Shown here: positions 36,612 through 45,940 of the stretch, piece after piece | How the letters are laid out: every line of letters begins with the position of its first letter | Numbering within the stretch: position 1 is the stretch's first letter | Assembly (NCBI GenBank): GCA_028287895.1 | Contig: JAQBOV010000019.1 | Location: forward strand, 1-64,000 | Source: Mucilaginibacter sp. | GTDB taxonomy: Bacteria; Bacteroidota; Bacteroidia; Sphingobacteriales; Sphingobacteriaceae | Length of the DNA stretch: 64,000 nt | Reading direction: 5' to 3' | Translations under genes and position numbers: made by a program | The notes under the pieces: generated by a model | Told to the model about the DNA's origin: nothing | Database searches by the model: none | What the model saw: only the letters and a program-made list of their open reading frames with translations

Positions 36612-37937
36612 ATGTTTGAAAATCTTTCAGATAAACTCGACAGGGCATTTAAGGTCCTGAAAGGACAGGGAACCATTACAGAGATCAACGTGGCCGAGAC
36701 CATGAAGGAGATACGCAAGGCCCTCCTGGATGCCGACGTTAACTATAAAACCGCTAAAGCTTTTACTGATGAGGTGAGACAAAAAGCAATGGGTCAGAAT
36801 GTACTGACCTCGATTTCGCCCGGGCAGTTGCTCACCAAGATCATGAATGATGAGCTGACGGAACTGATGGGCGGCAGCACTGCCGATCTTAATTTCCCGG
36901 CCTCACCCACGGTGATACTGATAGCAGGTTTGAATGGAGCAGGTAAAACCACCTTCAGTGGTAAGCTGGCTAATTTTTTAAAGACACAAAAGAATAAGAA
37001 ACCTTTACTGGTGGCCGGCGACGTATATCGTCCGGCAGCTATTGAGCAGCTAAAGATTTTAGGCGAGCAAATAGGGATACCTGTATACGCCAACCTGGAA
37101 TCAAAAGACCCGATTGCTATTGCGCGAGAAGGTGTTGCTTTAGCCAAACAGAATGGCAATAATGTAGTGATTGTAGATACCGCCGGCCGTTTATCTGTCG
37201 ATGAAGCCATGATGGTGGAAATTGAGCAGGTGAAAGCCGCTGTAAGTCCGCACGAGATATTGTTTGTGGTGGATTCCATGACCGGCCAGGACGCTGTGAA
37301 TACGGCCAAGGTATTTAATGACCGCCTGGATTTTACCGGCGTTGTATTAACCAAGCTGGACGGCGATACCCGCGGTGGTGCGGCCCTTTCGATCAAGTCG
37401 GTGGTGAATAAACCCATCAAATTTATTGGTACTGGCGAGAAAATGGAAGCGCTGGATGTTTTCCACCCTGATCGTATGGCCTCCCGTATTTTGGGAATGG
37501 GTGATGTGGTTTCGCTGGTTGAACGTGCCCAGCAGCAGTTTGACGAAAAGGAAGCTGCCGAACTGCAAAAGAAGATCCGCAAAAACAAATTCGATTTTAA
37601 CGATTTCTACAGCCAGATACAGCAGATCAAAAAGATGGGTAACATGAAGGATCTGATGGGCATGATACCCGGTGTTGGCAAAATGATGAAAAACGTGGAA
37701 GTGGATGATAATGCTTTTAAAAACATTGAGTCCATCATTCAATCGATGACACCATTTGAAAAAGAAAATCCGGATTCCATTAATCAGAGCCGCCGCAACC
37801 GTATTGCCAAAGGATCAGGAACTGACCTGCAGGAAGTAAACCGCCTGATCAAACAGTTTGAGGATATGCGCAAGGTGATGAAGCAAATGAGTAATCCTGC
37901 GGCCATGGCCAACATGATGCGCCGGATGCCGCGGTAG
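36612..37937 (+). CDS. ffh: signal recognition particle protein Ffh
   Basis: GTPase that, with 4.5S RNA, brings nascent membrane proteins to FtsY. 441 residues. N domain, then the G domain with P-loop GLNGAGKTTFSGKLA, VDTAGRLSVDEAMM and TKLDGDTRGGAALS, and the Met-rich M domain (about 300-441) ending MANMMRRMPR. Standard length. Confidence 0.95.
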   Translation: MFENLSDKLDRAFKVLKGQGTITEINVAETMKEIRKALLDADVNYKTAKAFTDEVRQKAMGQNVLTSISPGQLLTKIMNDELTELMGGSTADLNFPASPTVILIAGLNGAGKTTFSGKLANFLKTQKNKKPLLVAGDVYRPAAIEQLKILGEQIGIPVYANLESKDPIAIAREGVALAKQNGNNVVIVDTAGRLSVDEAMMVEIEQVKAAVSPHEILFVVDSMTGQDAVNTAKVFNDRLDFTGVVLTKLDGDTRGGAALSIKSVVNKPIKFIGTGEKMEALDVFHPDRMASRILGMGDVVSLVERAQQQFDEKEAAELQKKIRKNKFDFNDFYSQIQQIKKMGNMKDLMGMIPGVGKMMKNVEVDDNAFKNIESIIQSMTPFEKENPDSINQSRRNRIAKGSGTDLQEVNRLIKQFEDMRKVMKQMSNPAAMANMMRRMPR

Positions 37938-38132
37938 AGGCTATTTTTCTGAACCATGATTTTTCACTTGTTGTTTGCTTTAAACGGTGTTCGGCGGGGC
38001 TCGGCGTTTTTAGGATTGTGAGGATTGCCACGATTATTTTTCTAACCACTGAAATGTCAAGCTAATCTTGTGAATCCTAAAATAATGGTTCAGACGAAAA
38101 TAATTTATCTTAGCGTCATCCGTAAAATTGAT

Positions 38133-39746
38133 ATGCATAAATACTTCTCATTATCCTTTTGCCTTCTGTTTTTATTTTACATTCCAGCAAATGCGCAATC
38201 GCCGGGCGCTATTATCGATGTGCAGCACTATGGTTTTACTTTGCAACTGAACGATGCGGACAATGCAATTATGGGACAGGCAGAAATAGCGGTTAAGTAT
38301 TTAAAAGATGCCGGTTCATTTAAGGTCAATTTAATAAAACGAAATGATGCAGGTAAAGGAATGCTGGTAAGCAGTGTAACCGAAAATGGCACCGATCTGC
38401 AATTTCAGCAGGATAATGATGCGGTTAATATCACCGCTGCGGCAAAAGCGAAAAGTGAGCATAGCTATATCATAACGTACCGTGGTGTACCTGCCGATGG
38501 GCTTATCATCTCCACCAATAAATTCGGACATCGTACCTTTTTTGGTGATAACTGGCCCAACCGTGCGCACAACTGGCTGCCCTGTGTGGATGACCCTGCC
38601 GATAAAGCGACGGTTGACTTTACAGTAACAGCGCCTGATCATTACCAGGTGGTGGCCAATGGTTTGAAAGTAAGCGAAACGGCCTTGCCGAATAATTTAA
38701 CGCAAACACACTGGAAAGAAACCGCGCCGCTGCCAACCAAGGTTATGGTCATAGGCGTTGCAGATTTCGCGGTCGATCATACGGGCGATGTGAAAGGCAT
38801 ACCGGTTTATACCTATGTTTTTCCGGAGAATAAGGATAAAGGTTTCAACAGTTATGCAGTGGCTAAAGACATTTTGGCTTATTACATGGACAAAGTTGGC
38901 CCCTATGCCTACGAGAAATTGGCCAATGTGCAATCCAAAACCATATTTGGCGGCATGGAAAATGCCAGCGCTATTTTCTATTTCGAAAATTCTGTAGGTG
39001 ATAAAGGTATCGAAGAACTAATGGCTCACGAAATTGCGCACCAGTGGTTTGGCGACGCGGCCAGCGAAAAGAAATTTAGTCATTTATGGCTGAGTGAGGG
39101 TTTTGCTACTTACATGACCAATGTTTACCTGGAGCATAAATATGGTATCGATACCTTAAAAAAACGCCTGCTGGCTGATAGAAAGACCGTCCTTGATTTT
39201 CAAAAACGCAGGATAACCCCGGTTGTTGATACCACGGTACACAATAATTATATGGTATTGCTGAATGCCAACAGTTACCAAAAGGGCAGCTGGGTGCTGC
39301 ATATGCTGAGACGCAAACTGGGCGAGGACGCTTACTGGAAAGGCATCAGAAGCTATTACGCTAAATACGATGGCGGCAATGCCAATACAGATGACCTGCG
39401 GGCGGTAATGGAGCAAGCCAGCGGGCAAAATCTGGAACAATTTTTTAAACAATGGTTATATACACCCGGAACACCGCATGTAAGATATGGCTGGTTATAT
39501 GATGCTCATAAAAAGATGATAGATATAGCTATAGTTCAAGACCAGGCACCGGCATTTGAATTTCCACTTCAATTTATGGTTGGTAATAAAATTCAAACTT
39601 TTGCAATAAAAAACAAGATAACTCATCTAAAGATTTCTGTAACGGCGAATCCGGCACAAATTATCATAGATCCAAATGTGAGTTTATTGGCTCAATTTGA
39701 AAAGGTTAACTACGTTGAACTGATGTTGCAAAATAAAGCAAAATAA
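38133..39746 (+). CDS. M1 family aminopeptidase, exported
   Basis: A zinc aminopeptidase of 537 residues with signal peptide MHKYFSLSFCLLFLFYIPANA. Substrate motif GGMENASAI and zinc motif HEIAHQWFGD...LWLSEGFATY are present, so it should be active. Likely periplasmic or surface peptide trimming. The ATG at 38070 would add 21 residues before the signal peptide; 38133 is preferred. Stand-alone gene. Confidence 0.88.
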   Translation: MHKYFSLSFCLLFLFYIPANAQSPGAIIDVQHYGFTLQLNDADNAIMGQAEIAVKYLKDAGSFKVNLIKRNDAGKGMLVSSVTENGTDLQFQQDNDAVNITAAAKAKSEHSYIITYRGVPADGLIISTNKFGHRTFFGDNWPNRAHNWLPCVDDPADKATVDFTVTAPDHYQVVANGLKVSETALPNNLTQTHWKETAPLPTKVMVIGVADFAVDHTGDVKGIPVYTYVFPENKDKGFNSYAVAKDILAYYMDKVGPYAYEKLANVQSKTIFGGMENASAIFYFENSVGDKGIEELMAHEIAHQWFGDAASEKKFSHLWLSEGFATYMTNVYLEHKYGIDTLKKRLLADRKTVLDFQKRRITPVVDTTVHNNYMVLLNANSYQKGSWVLHMLRRKLGEDAYWKGIRSYYAKYDGGNANTDDLRAVMEQASGQNLEQFFKQWLYTPGTPHVRYGWLYDAHKKMIDIAIVQDQAPAFEFPLQFMVGNKIQTFAIKNKITHLKISVTANPAQIIIDPNVSLLAQFEKVNYVELMLQNKAK

Positions 39747-39871
39747 AAACATGGATAAAGTTTACGCGTTGTTAAAACTTCGTAAATCCAATGGCATACC
39801 AGTAATTTAGTTTTGTTATTTTGCTTGTTTTTCATATATTGTTTTGCGAGTTAAAATAAATCCAAATAATA

Positions 39872-39879
39872 TACTTTTG
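39872..39879 (+). promoter_or_regulatory. -7 promoter box before the orphan membrane gene
   Basis: TACTTTTG fits TAnnTTTG; a TTG 25 bases upstream is a loose -33 match. The next ATG is at 39977, giving a leader of about 90 bases. Confidence 0.4.
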
Positions 39880-39976
39880 TTTGTCGTTTTACGTTTTTAT
39901 TATTAAACCAGCAAATCACAGATGATGCTTTCCACCAAGGGCATCACCGACCGTTAACCTTTAAACACATTCAGTC

Positions 39977-40360
39977 ATGTTTAAGTCTTATCAATCCGTT
40001 TATGTAACAGCTTACCGGTGGATATTCAGAAATTTCGGCCAGGGTAAACTGCCACAATTCAAATCCTTATTTAATGTAAGCTTTTTGCTCATTATCCTGC
40101 TCACCACGGGATTGCTTTTAGCACAGTTTATGCTGCATTTGCAATCATTTGCTGCAGGTACGGGTACCAGTGCCACTATATTGTTAGGTGCTGTACTTTT
40201 TTTATTGCTGAACCACCTGGTACTTTTAAATAACCGATGGCTTAAAAAGCTGAATTACCGCATGGCTGCTTTAAGCCGCCATAACCTGAACATCTGGTCG
40301 GTAGTGATGCTGATCAACGTGATCATTATTTGTGGATTTGTGCTTATTATTGCGCGTTAA
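39977..40360 (+). CDS. unknown membrane protein, three segments
   Basis: A 127-residue protein with hydrophobic stretches at about 35-57, 63-83 and 105-126 and a basic N-terminus. I recognise no family. It stands between an M1 peptidase and a decayed gene, with no clear operon partner. Confidence 0.62.
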   Translation: MFKSYQSVYVTAYRWIFRNFGQGKLPQFKSLFNVSFLLIILLTTGLLLAQFMLHLQSFAAGTGTSATILLGAVLFLLLNHLVLLNNRWLKKLNYRMAALSRHNLNIWSVVMLINVIIICGFVLIIAR

Positions 40361-40442
40361 GTCGGGGCGACGTGCCGGAGAACATGCTTGAAGATATTGG
40401 CGGGAACGATTCTTCTTCGGTCTTTTCTATCATGTTAAATGT

Positions 40443-40735
40443 TTGACAACTGAAAGGGTTTGCCGGCTTAGAAAGCCACCAGAGAGTGATCAAATGGAAC
40501 GAATACGCCAACAATTAACCAGGCTTGAAAGGAAGATGCTGGCGGAAATCAATAAAAGACGGTTGAGGTTTAAAAGCGTCCACCGGCAGCAATATCATGC
40601 TGCACAAAACCTGATAAAGTATTTAACTCTGCGAAATGAGGATATTGGTGAGTTATAGTGTTCGCTTTATATTCACGGTCTTTCTTCGCTTGCCAGTTTG
40701 CCCATTGAGTATTGCCCGGCATTTCATTAATGAGC
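40443..40735 (+). pseudogene. remnant of pyruvate-kinase-like N-terminal domain
   Basis: The open frame to TAG 40658 reads ...HAAQNLIKYLTLRNEDIGEL. This matches the N-terminal extension of the large pyruvate-kinase-like proteins, which read A-x-NL-x-HY-x-ALR-x-x-D-x-R-x-LQ followed by GLSSL. In the same frame directly after the stop comes CSLYIHGLSSLAS, as if CAG had mutated to TAG at the expected LQ. A frame change near 40697 then gives a HVL-like stretch, and no catalytic barrel follows. From ATG 40494 a 54-residue peptide could still be made. Confidence 0.45.
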
Positions 40736-41096
40736 CATAGTTAACAAATGTTGGTACTGCGGCAATAAAAGGCAATTTTTTTGCCCCTGACGAAATTGTA
40801 TATCTTTTGCTTGAATAAGGATGTTCATCTTCAAAAAATTGAACACCTGCGAGCCTGCATCGGCAACTTTATCACAAATTCTATTCCTTCGCCTGATTGG
40901 TTTTTTTAATAAGTAAATAACTGCCAGTCTTTTCGGCTTATTTATTTTGCAAAATTGCAAGTCCATAAAATGCTATTATTAAGAACTTTATGGGTTTTGC
41001 TGCATGTTATAAACATATTGATTTGATTTATTTAAAAAAATTAAAAACATTTGCGGAGATATCAGGTATAAATACTTTAAAACCCATCCGCAGAAA
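40736..41096. other. gap between the remnant and the response regulator
   Basis: No convincing gene. All plus-strand frames are broken by stops, and the one longer minus-strand frame (40727-40966) has no recognisable product. It may hold further decayed sequence from the pyruvate-kinase-like gene. Confidence 0.4.
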
Positions 41097-41474
41097 ATGG
41101 ATAAATCATTTACAAAGAAGATTATAATATTTGATGATGATGAGGACATACTTTCTATTTGCAGTTATGTTTTAGAAGAACAGGGTTGGGAAGTTCATAC
41201 ATTCACGGACTGCAATAACGTAACTGAAAAAGTTTTGGGGATTTGTCCGAATGTTATTTTGATGGATAATTGGATACCCGACGCCGGTGGCATTATTGCC
41301 ACACAAACACTCAAAAAAACCGATGAATTAAAAAACATACCGGTAATTTATTTTTCCGCAAATAGTGATATTCAGCTTCTGGCAAGCCACGCAGGCGCCG
41401 AAAGTTATTTGGCTAAACCTTTCGATCTGCAGCAGCTGGAGGAGGTTATAAATAATGTGCTGATAAATAATTAA
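41097..41474 (+). CDS. stand-alone response regulator receiver protein
   Basis: A 125-residue CheY-like domain without an output domain. Acidic pocket DDDED (13-17), phospho-acceptor Asp57 in ILMDNWIPD, Ser in YFSANS and Lys107 in YLAKPF are all present, so it should be phosphorylated. No histidine kinase is nearby. Such single-domain regulators pass phosphate on or bind a partner protein. Confidence 0.88.
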   Translation: MDKSFTKKIIIFDDDEDILSICSYVLEEQGWEVHTFTDCNNVTEKVLGICPNVILMDNWIPDAGGIIATQTLKKTDELKNIPVIYFSANSDIQLLASHAGAESYLAKPFDLQQLEEVINNVLINN

Positions 41475-41555
41475 TATTTGCCTGGCAAACCTCAACTGAT
41501 ATAAATAAAAAACGCCTATGGTTTTTCGCATGCGTTTTTTAACGGATTAAGCAAT

Positions 41556-44471
41556 TTAATTAGCTCCTCCGGGGCCGTCTGCTCCGGGACCACCCCCATC
41601 TCTTTTTCTGAATCCTCTATCCGGATTTTGCGTCGGCGCCTTACCCGCGAATTTTTGTAAACGAAGCGTAAATGTTGCCAGGTAATAACGGGCAAGCCTG
41701 TTAACATGTGTCTCGGTAAACGAACTTGGTGTTGAAGAAGATGAAAACCCTGTATTTTGATTGAATAAATCGAAAGCCGAAAGGCGTATGGTTGCCCTGT
41801 GGTCTTTCAAAAACCTGCGTTCAAGGTATAAGTTCAATACATCGGGGTTGGTTACCTTTACAGTTGAACTATAGCCGTAATTAATGGCTTTGCCATAATC
41901 ATAACTGAATGTCCAGTCTTTAAGGAAATAGTTTTTCCCGTTTACGGCAATATTCCAGGTCCTTATGTTTGATGTTCCGTTTGTCAGGGAGTTGTTTACA
42001 GAGTTGTCGGTACGGTTTATCGCATAATTAGTTAGAAACTGAGCATCAACTACATCTGTTATATCAACCCTGAACCGCACTCCGGGCGTAAATTGCAGGT
42101 TTTTAGCTATATTCTTCTCCGTGCTGGAAGCGTAGGTGGACGAATCTATATTGGTTAAATAACCTATGCTATTACTGTAATTAACTGTACCTGTAAACGT
42201 CAGGGTGTATCTTCTGTTCTCCCAGGGTTTAGCGTAAACTACATTGCCGGTAATGTTATAGTAACCATTAGCGTTTAAGTATTGGGTCAGAATAGTATTT
42301 GCAAATCTGGGATCAGGGGTAAATCTGCGCGGGTACGTAATGGTATTGGTTACTACCTGGTCATTTATTTGCTGGAATGAAAAATTGGCAAATAAGATAT
42401 TACCCGTAGCAAAACTAAATGCGTTGTATCGTATTGAAAAATTGTTTGTAAACTGAGGTTTCAGATTGGGATTACCCTGAACCGGGTACAGCGCATTCGA
42501 GAAGTCGGTAATAGGCTGTAACTGTGTAAAACTTGGCTGACTGCTTGAGCCGTTGTAATTTAAACTGAATGACTGGCTTCGCGAAAAATTATAAATATAC
42601 CGTGCAGTGGGTATAACGTTAAAGGTGCTCACATGAGTTGACAGACTTGTTAGTGGTGAATACCCGTCCAGTACCGCCGGCTGAACTGCAACACCTAAAG
42701 TGTAGTTATATTTCTTTTCAATGAATCGGTAGTTTAAGCCGAAGCGGTTGGTTGTAAAAGTATAAGTGTATTGTGTGCTTAATGCGCTGTCGCGAGTGAA
42801 TAAATAATTTGCGGCGTCATATAAGATATCTGTCAGTTTATTATTTGCTGTATTGGAATGGCTAAATGCATAATTGAACTCCAGGTACGAAAACCTCCCT
42901 ATCGGTTCAAGATAGGATATTGTAGAACCCAGGGTTGTCGTACGGCTGTCGGTATTGATCATCTGGTTGAGCGGGGCGGTGGGTGTACCCTGGGTATAAT
43001 TATATATGGGGTTTTGAAACTGGTTGCTTGTAGATGAACTCAAATTGACATTGATGCTGAAGTTACGGCCGTGCTTATGAAATCGGTGATTAAATAAAGC
43101 GGTAAGGCCAAAATTCGGAGCAGATGAATTGCCGGTTGACACGGAAGTATAAGCAGACCTTACCGAATCATTTTTTGTACTTAAATATCTGACATTTTCC
43201 TGGTCGTTGGTGTTGGTGCCTGCATATGAAAACGTTGGGGTTACTTTTAAATAGTTAATTGTATCGGGTTTATATTCCATATTCCAGGTAAAGCGATGAT
43301 TGATATTTCTGTCAACCTCATTGCTGATCTGGTTATTTGTGGTTGGATTTACAGGGCTTGTATTTTGCTGGAGATTGGTGCTGTTGGTCGAAACGGTGTT
43401 ATCAGCAAAGCTGTAACTGCCATACACAGATAGCTTTTTACCCCATTGATCGCGAAAATTGGCGCCCAGGGAATGCGCATCGGTGATACCATTTTGGGTG
43501 GTTATCAGACTTCCTGTATTCTGGGCGCCGCGCGATGCATTGCCACGACCGCCACCGCCACCGAGGCCGCTACCACCGCCTGCGGTGTTGGAGTTAAAAG
43601 AGAATGTATTTACGTTGGTATTATTTATACTTCCCAAAAGAGCCATTTGCTGATCACCATCGAAGCGGAAAGTATTTAAGGTTCCCAGGTAACGGTTTGC
43701 ATTGGGTATACCCTGGCTTTGAGGCAGCGCATCCTGGCCATCACCTGCCGTTGCCTGTCCAAAATAGCCGTAGTTTTTATCCTTCCTGATGGTGATATTC
43801 ATTATTTTGTCAGGCTCACCGGTTTTAACACCCGTTAAGTTCGCCTGATCGCCATAATCATCTATCATTTGTATGTTTTCAACCACATCGGCGGGCAGAT
43901 TTTTAGTAGCGCTTTGCACGTCGCCACCCATAAAATCTTTTCCATTTATCCTCACTTTTGTAACCTGTTTTCCTTGTGTGGTAACATTGCCGTTAACGTC
44001 CACATCGACGCCCGGCAATTTTTTTATCAGGTCTTCAACGGGCGCATTTTCCCGGACTTTGTAAGCGCTGGCTTTATATTCAACCGTATCTTCTTTCAGG
44101 TTTACCGGGTTAACCCCTACAATAGTAACCCCTTGTAATGCGGTTGCCTCTGATTTTAATAAAATCGGGTCCAGAACGGCCGGCTTAGTATCATTATCAA
44201 GGGTGTAACGTCTTTTTAGGGTTTGATAACCGATAGAAGATACGGTGAGGGTAAATTTAGTTCCGTTGACCGAAGGAAAAACAAATTTGCCGGTACCATC
44301 TGCAACTGCTATGGTACTGTCGCCCTTGTCTGATATCAGTTTAATGCTTGAGCCCGGAACAGCGAGTTTAGTTGAGTCGATCACTTTTCCGTCAACTTCG
44401 CGCCCGGTTTGCGCATGGGCGTAAATAACGGTCAGAAAAGAAAATGAAAAGATAAGCAGATAGGATTTCAT
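41556..44471 (-). CDS. outer-membrane beta-barrel receptor (TonB-dependent-like)
   Basis: A 971-residue protein. Signal peptide ends YAHAQ; a CarboxypepD_reg-like domain (about 24-105) is followed by a plug-like region (about 125-225: PVEDLIKKLPGVDVDVNGNV) and a large barrel of the OMP_b-brl_3 type. The C-terminal tail is Gly/Pro-rich (DGGGPGADGPGG). Imports or secretes an unknown ligand; no SusD partner is present, so it is not a classic polysaccharide locus. An asparagine-glycine stretch at about 285-320 is low-complexity. Confidence 0.85.
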   Translation of the reverse strand: MKSYLLIFSFSFLTVIYAHAQTGREVDGKVIDSTKLAVPGSSIKLISDKGDSTIAVADGTGKFVFPSVNGTKFTLTVSSIGYQTLKRRYTLDNDTKPAVLDPILLKSEATALQGVTIVGVNPVNLKEDTVEYKASAYKVRENAPVEDLIKKLPGVDVDVNGNVTTQGKQVTKVRINGKDFMGGDVQSATKNLPADVVENIQMIDDYGDQANLTGVKTGEPDKIMNITIRKDKNYGYFGQATAGDGQDALPQSQGIPNANRYLGTLNTFRFDGDQQMALLGSINNTNVNTFSFNSNTAGGGSGLGGGGGRGNASRGAQNTGSLITTQNGITDAHSLGANFRDQWGKKLSVYGSYSFADNTVSTNSTNLQQNTSPVNPTTNNQISNEVDRNINHRFTWNMEYKPDTINYLKVTPTFSYAGTNTNDQENVRYLSTKNDSVRSAYTSVSTGNSSAPNFGLTALFNHRFHKHGRNFSINVNLSSSTSNQFQNPIYNYTQGTPTAPLNQMINTDSRTTTLGSTISYLEPIGRFSYLEFNYAFSHSNTANNKLTDILYDAANYLFTRDSALSTQYTYTFTTNRFGLNYRFIEKKYNYTLGVAVQPAVLDGYSPLTSLSTHVSTFNVIPTARYIYNFSRSQSFSLNYNGSSSQPSFTQLQPITDFSNALYPVQGNPNLKPQFTNNFSIRYNAFSFATGNILFANFSFQQINDQVVTNTITYPRRFTPDPRFANTILTQYLNANGYYNITGNVVYAKPWENRRYTLTFTGTVNYSNSIGYLTNIDSSTYASSTEKNIAKNLQFTPGVRFRVDITDVVDAQFLTNYAINRTDNSVNNSLTNGTSNIRTWNIAVNGKNYFLKDWTFSYDYGKAINYGYSSTVKVTNPDVLNLYLERRFLKDHRATIRLSAFDLFNQNTGFSSSSTPSSFTETHVNRLARYYLATFTLRLQKFAGKAPTQNPDRGFRKRDGGGPGADGPGGAN

Positions 44472-44581
44472 CGTTTTATTAAGCGTGTGAATATTTAGAT
44501 TATAGGGACAACAATAAAACGCAAAGGTTCAACTTATAAAGCTTAAATAGCTAAAGATCAATGTTATTGTTACACATAAAC

Positions 44582-44619
44582 AAAAAAAAGCCTCCGATAC
44601 TAATATCGGAAGGCTTTTT
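44582..44619 (-). terminator. rho-independent terminator after the collagen-like gene
   Basis: A stem of about twelve pairs (AAAGCCT-CCGATA with TATCGG-AAGGCTTT, one bulged A) around a four-base loop, with T runs on both sides. It serves the minus-strand collagen-like gene that ends at 44642. Confidence 0.75.
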
Positions 44620-44641
44620 GTGAAAATCGGAGAAAAATATT

Positions 44642-45445
44642 TTAGTTTCCTAAATGTAATGCAGAAGCTACCTGGGTATAGTTTCTAAAGTTAAGACCCG
44701 GATTGGTTACGTTAAGCAAGTTCATCGATGTGCCAGGTATTACAACAATTTTGAAGTAAGATCCGGATGAAGTTGTACTTGAGGTGACCGTAACTTTGCC
44801 CAAACTGATGCTGGAAGTTACAATACTCAAACCTGCCCCATTATTATATGGCAACGGGTACCATGGTCCGGTTTGGGCTGTACCGAAATAAACCAATACA
44901 AGGCCATTGTCAAGAACCGGTTGGGTTATTGCCGATACTGCTATATCAGTTCCAGCCGGAGATACTGTAATATTTCTTTCGACATAGCTTTGTACATCAG
45001 AGGCACCAGTAGCACCGGTAGCTCCTGTAGCACCAGCGGTTCCGGCTGCACCTGTAGCCCCGGTTGCACCAGCAGTTCCGGGTGCACCTGTAGCCCCGGT
45101 TGCGCCGGGAGTTCCGGCAGCTCCAGCAGTTCCGGTTGCGCCTGTAGCGCCGGTTGCGCCATTGGTTCCATTGGTGCCGTTAGTTCCGTTGGTACCATTA
45201 GTTCCATCTGTTCCCGTTGCACCGGTTGCGCCTGTAGCGCCGGTAGCACCTGTTGGTCCAACTGGTCCGCCTGAAGGTCCCACTGGGCCTTGTGGACCGG
45301 TAGCGCCTGTTGCTCCCGAAGTTCCGGTAGGACCAGTTGCCCCGGTAACCCCTGAAGGCCCCGGTGTTTTGTCTTTTTTACAACCATTAATACTAACAAA
45401 GCATATTAGTAATATCAATGGTAATATGTGTCTAATTCGTCTCAT
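44642..45445 (-). CDS. collagen-like lipoprotein
   Basis: A 267-residue protein. A signal peptide ends near SINGC (Cys22, a weak lipobox). Residues about 29-149 are 40 Gly-Xaa-Yaa triplets, mostly GAT, with five GTN in a row and one interruption where an extra Gly follows the tenth triplet. The C-terminal 115 residues form a beta-rich head ([20 protein letters not shown] onward). Collagen-like proteins form triple-helical stalks; a surface stalk with a head is inferred. The repeat DNA is prone to length change. Confidence 0.85.
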   Translation of the reverse strand: MRRIRHILPLILLICFVSINGCKKDKTPGPSGVTGATGPTGTSGATGATGPQGPVGPSGGPVGPTGATGATGATGATGTDGTNGTNGTNGTNGTNGATGATGATGTAGAAGTPGATGATGAPGTAGATGATGAAGTAGATGATGATGASDVQSYVERNITVSPAGTDIAVSAITQPVLDNGLVLVYFGTAQTGPWYPLPYNNGAGLSIVTSSISLGKVTVTSSTTSSGSYFKIVVIPGTSMNLLNVTNPGLNFRNYTQVASALHLGN

Positions 45446-45654
45446 ATAGGGTACGTTAAATAAATTAATTAAAGCTTTTTACGTGAACAAATCTAATAGG
45501 TTACATTTACATTTTGAGAAAAATATTTTCTTAGTATTTCATAATCGATCTGATGGATTTTGAATCCAATTAATAAACCATTGTTAATAAAAAAACAAAC
45601 AAATTTAAAACACAAGCATGTTTTTTTCGTTTCACTTAAAAAAGCCATTAACCC

Positions 45655-45918
45655 ATGAAAAATATAGCATCTTCTCTTCACACAAAGATCCATGAGTGGA
45701 TTGATGCCTTTGGATTCAGACTAAATGCATCACAAACCAAAAGAAACATTATTACACGACATTATTTTTTCAAAACATTTAACTTTTTTGAAAAATTGTA
45801 TACTAAGCATCCCGAAAAGTCGGAATTCCTATGCTTCGATGCTTATGGTGAAAAAATAAAGGTAAAGTCACTTTTGGATTTGCAAACTGCCTTTTTTGAA
45901 AATATAAGCCAATTATAA
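45655..45918 (+). CDS. small unknown protein
   Basis: An 87-residue open frame in very AT-rich DNA, Phe- and Lys-rich, with no signal peptide or membrane part. I recognise no family. It has no strong promoter or ribosome site. It may be real and recently acquired, or chance. Confidence 0.4.
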   Translation: MKNIASSLHTKIHEWIDAFGFRLNASQTKRNIITRHYFFKTFNFFEKLYTKHPEKSEFLCFDAYGEKIKVKSLLDLQTAFFENISQL

Positions 45919-45940
45919 TATCGTGTTTCCCTCCGGTAAT

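Noticed and set aside
36794..37588. 264-codon open frame antisense to ffh
   Set aside because: Typical shadow of a strongly coding gene with biased third positions; no recognisable protein.
40727..40966. 79-codon minus-strand frame
   Set aside because: No family, no promoter, and it lies over apparently decayed plus-strand sequence.
44873..45449. Several long frames opposite or beside the collagen-like gene
   Set aside because: They are Pro/Val/Leu or Ser/Cys repeats created by the triplet-repeat DNA; only the frame with a signal peptide and head domain makes sense.
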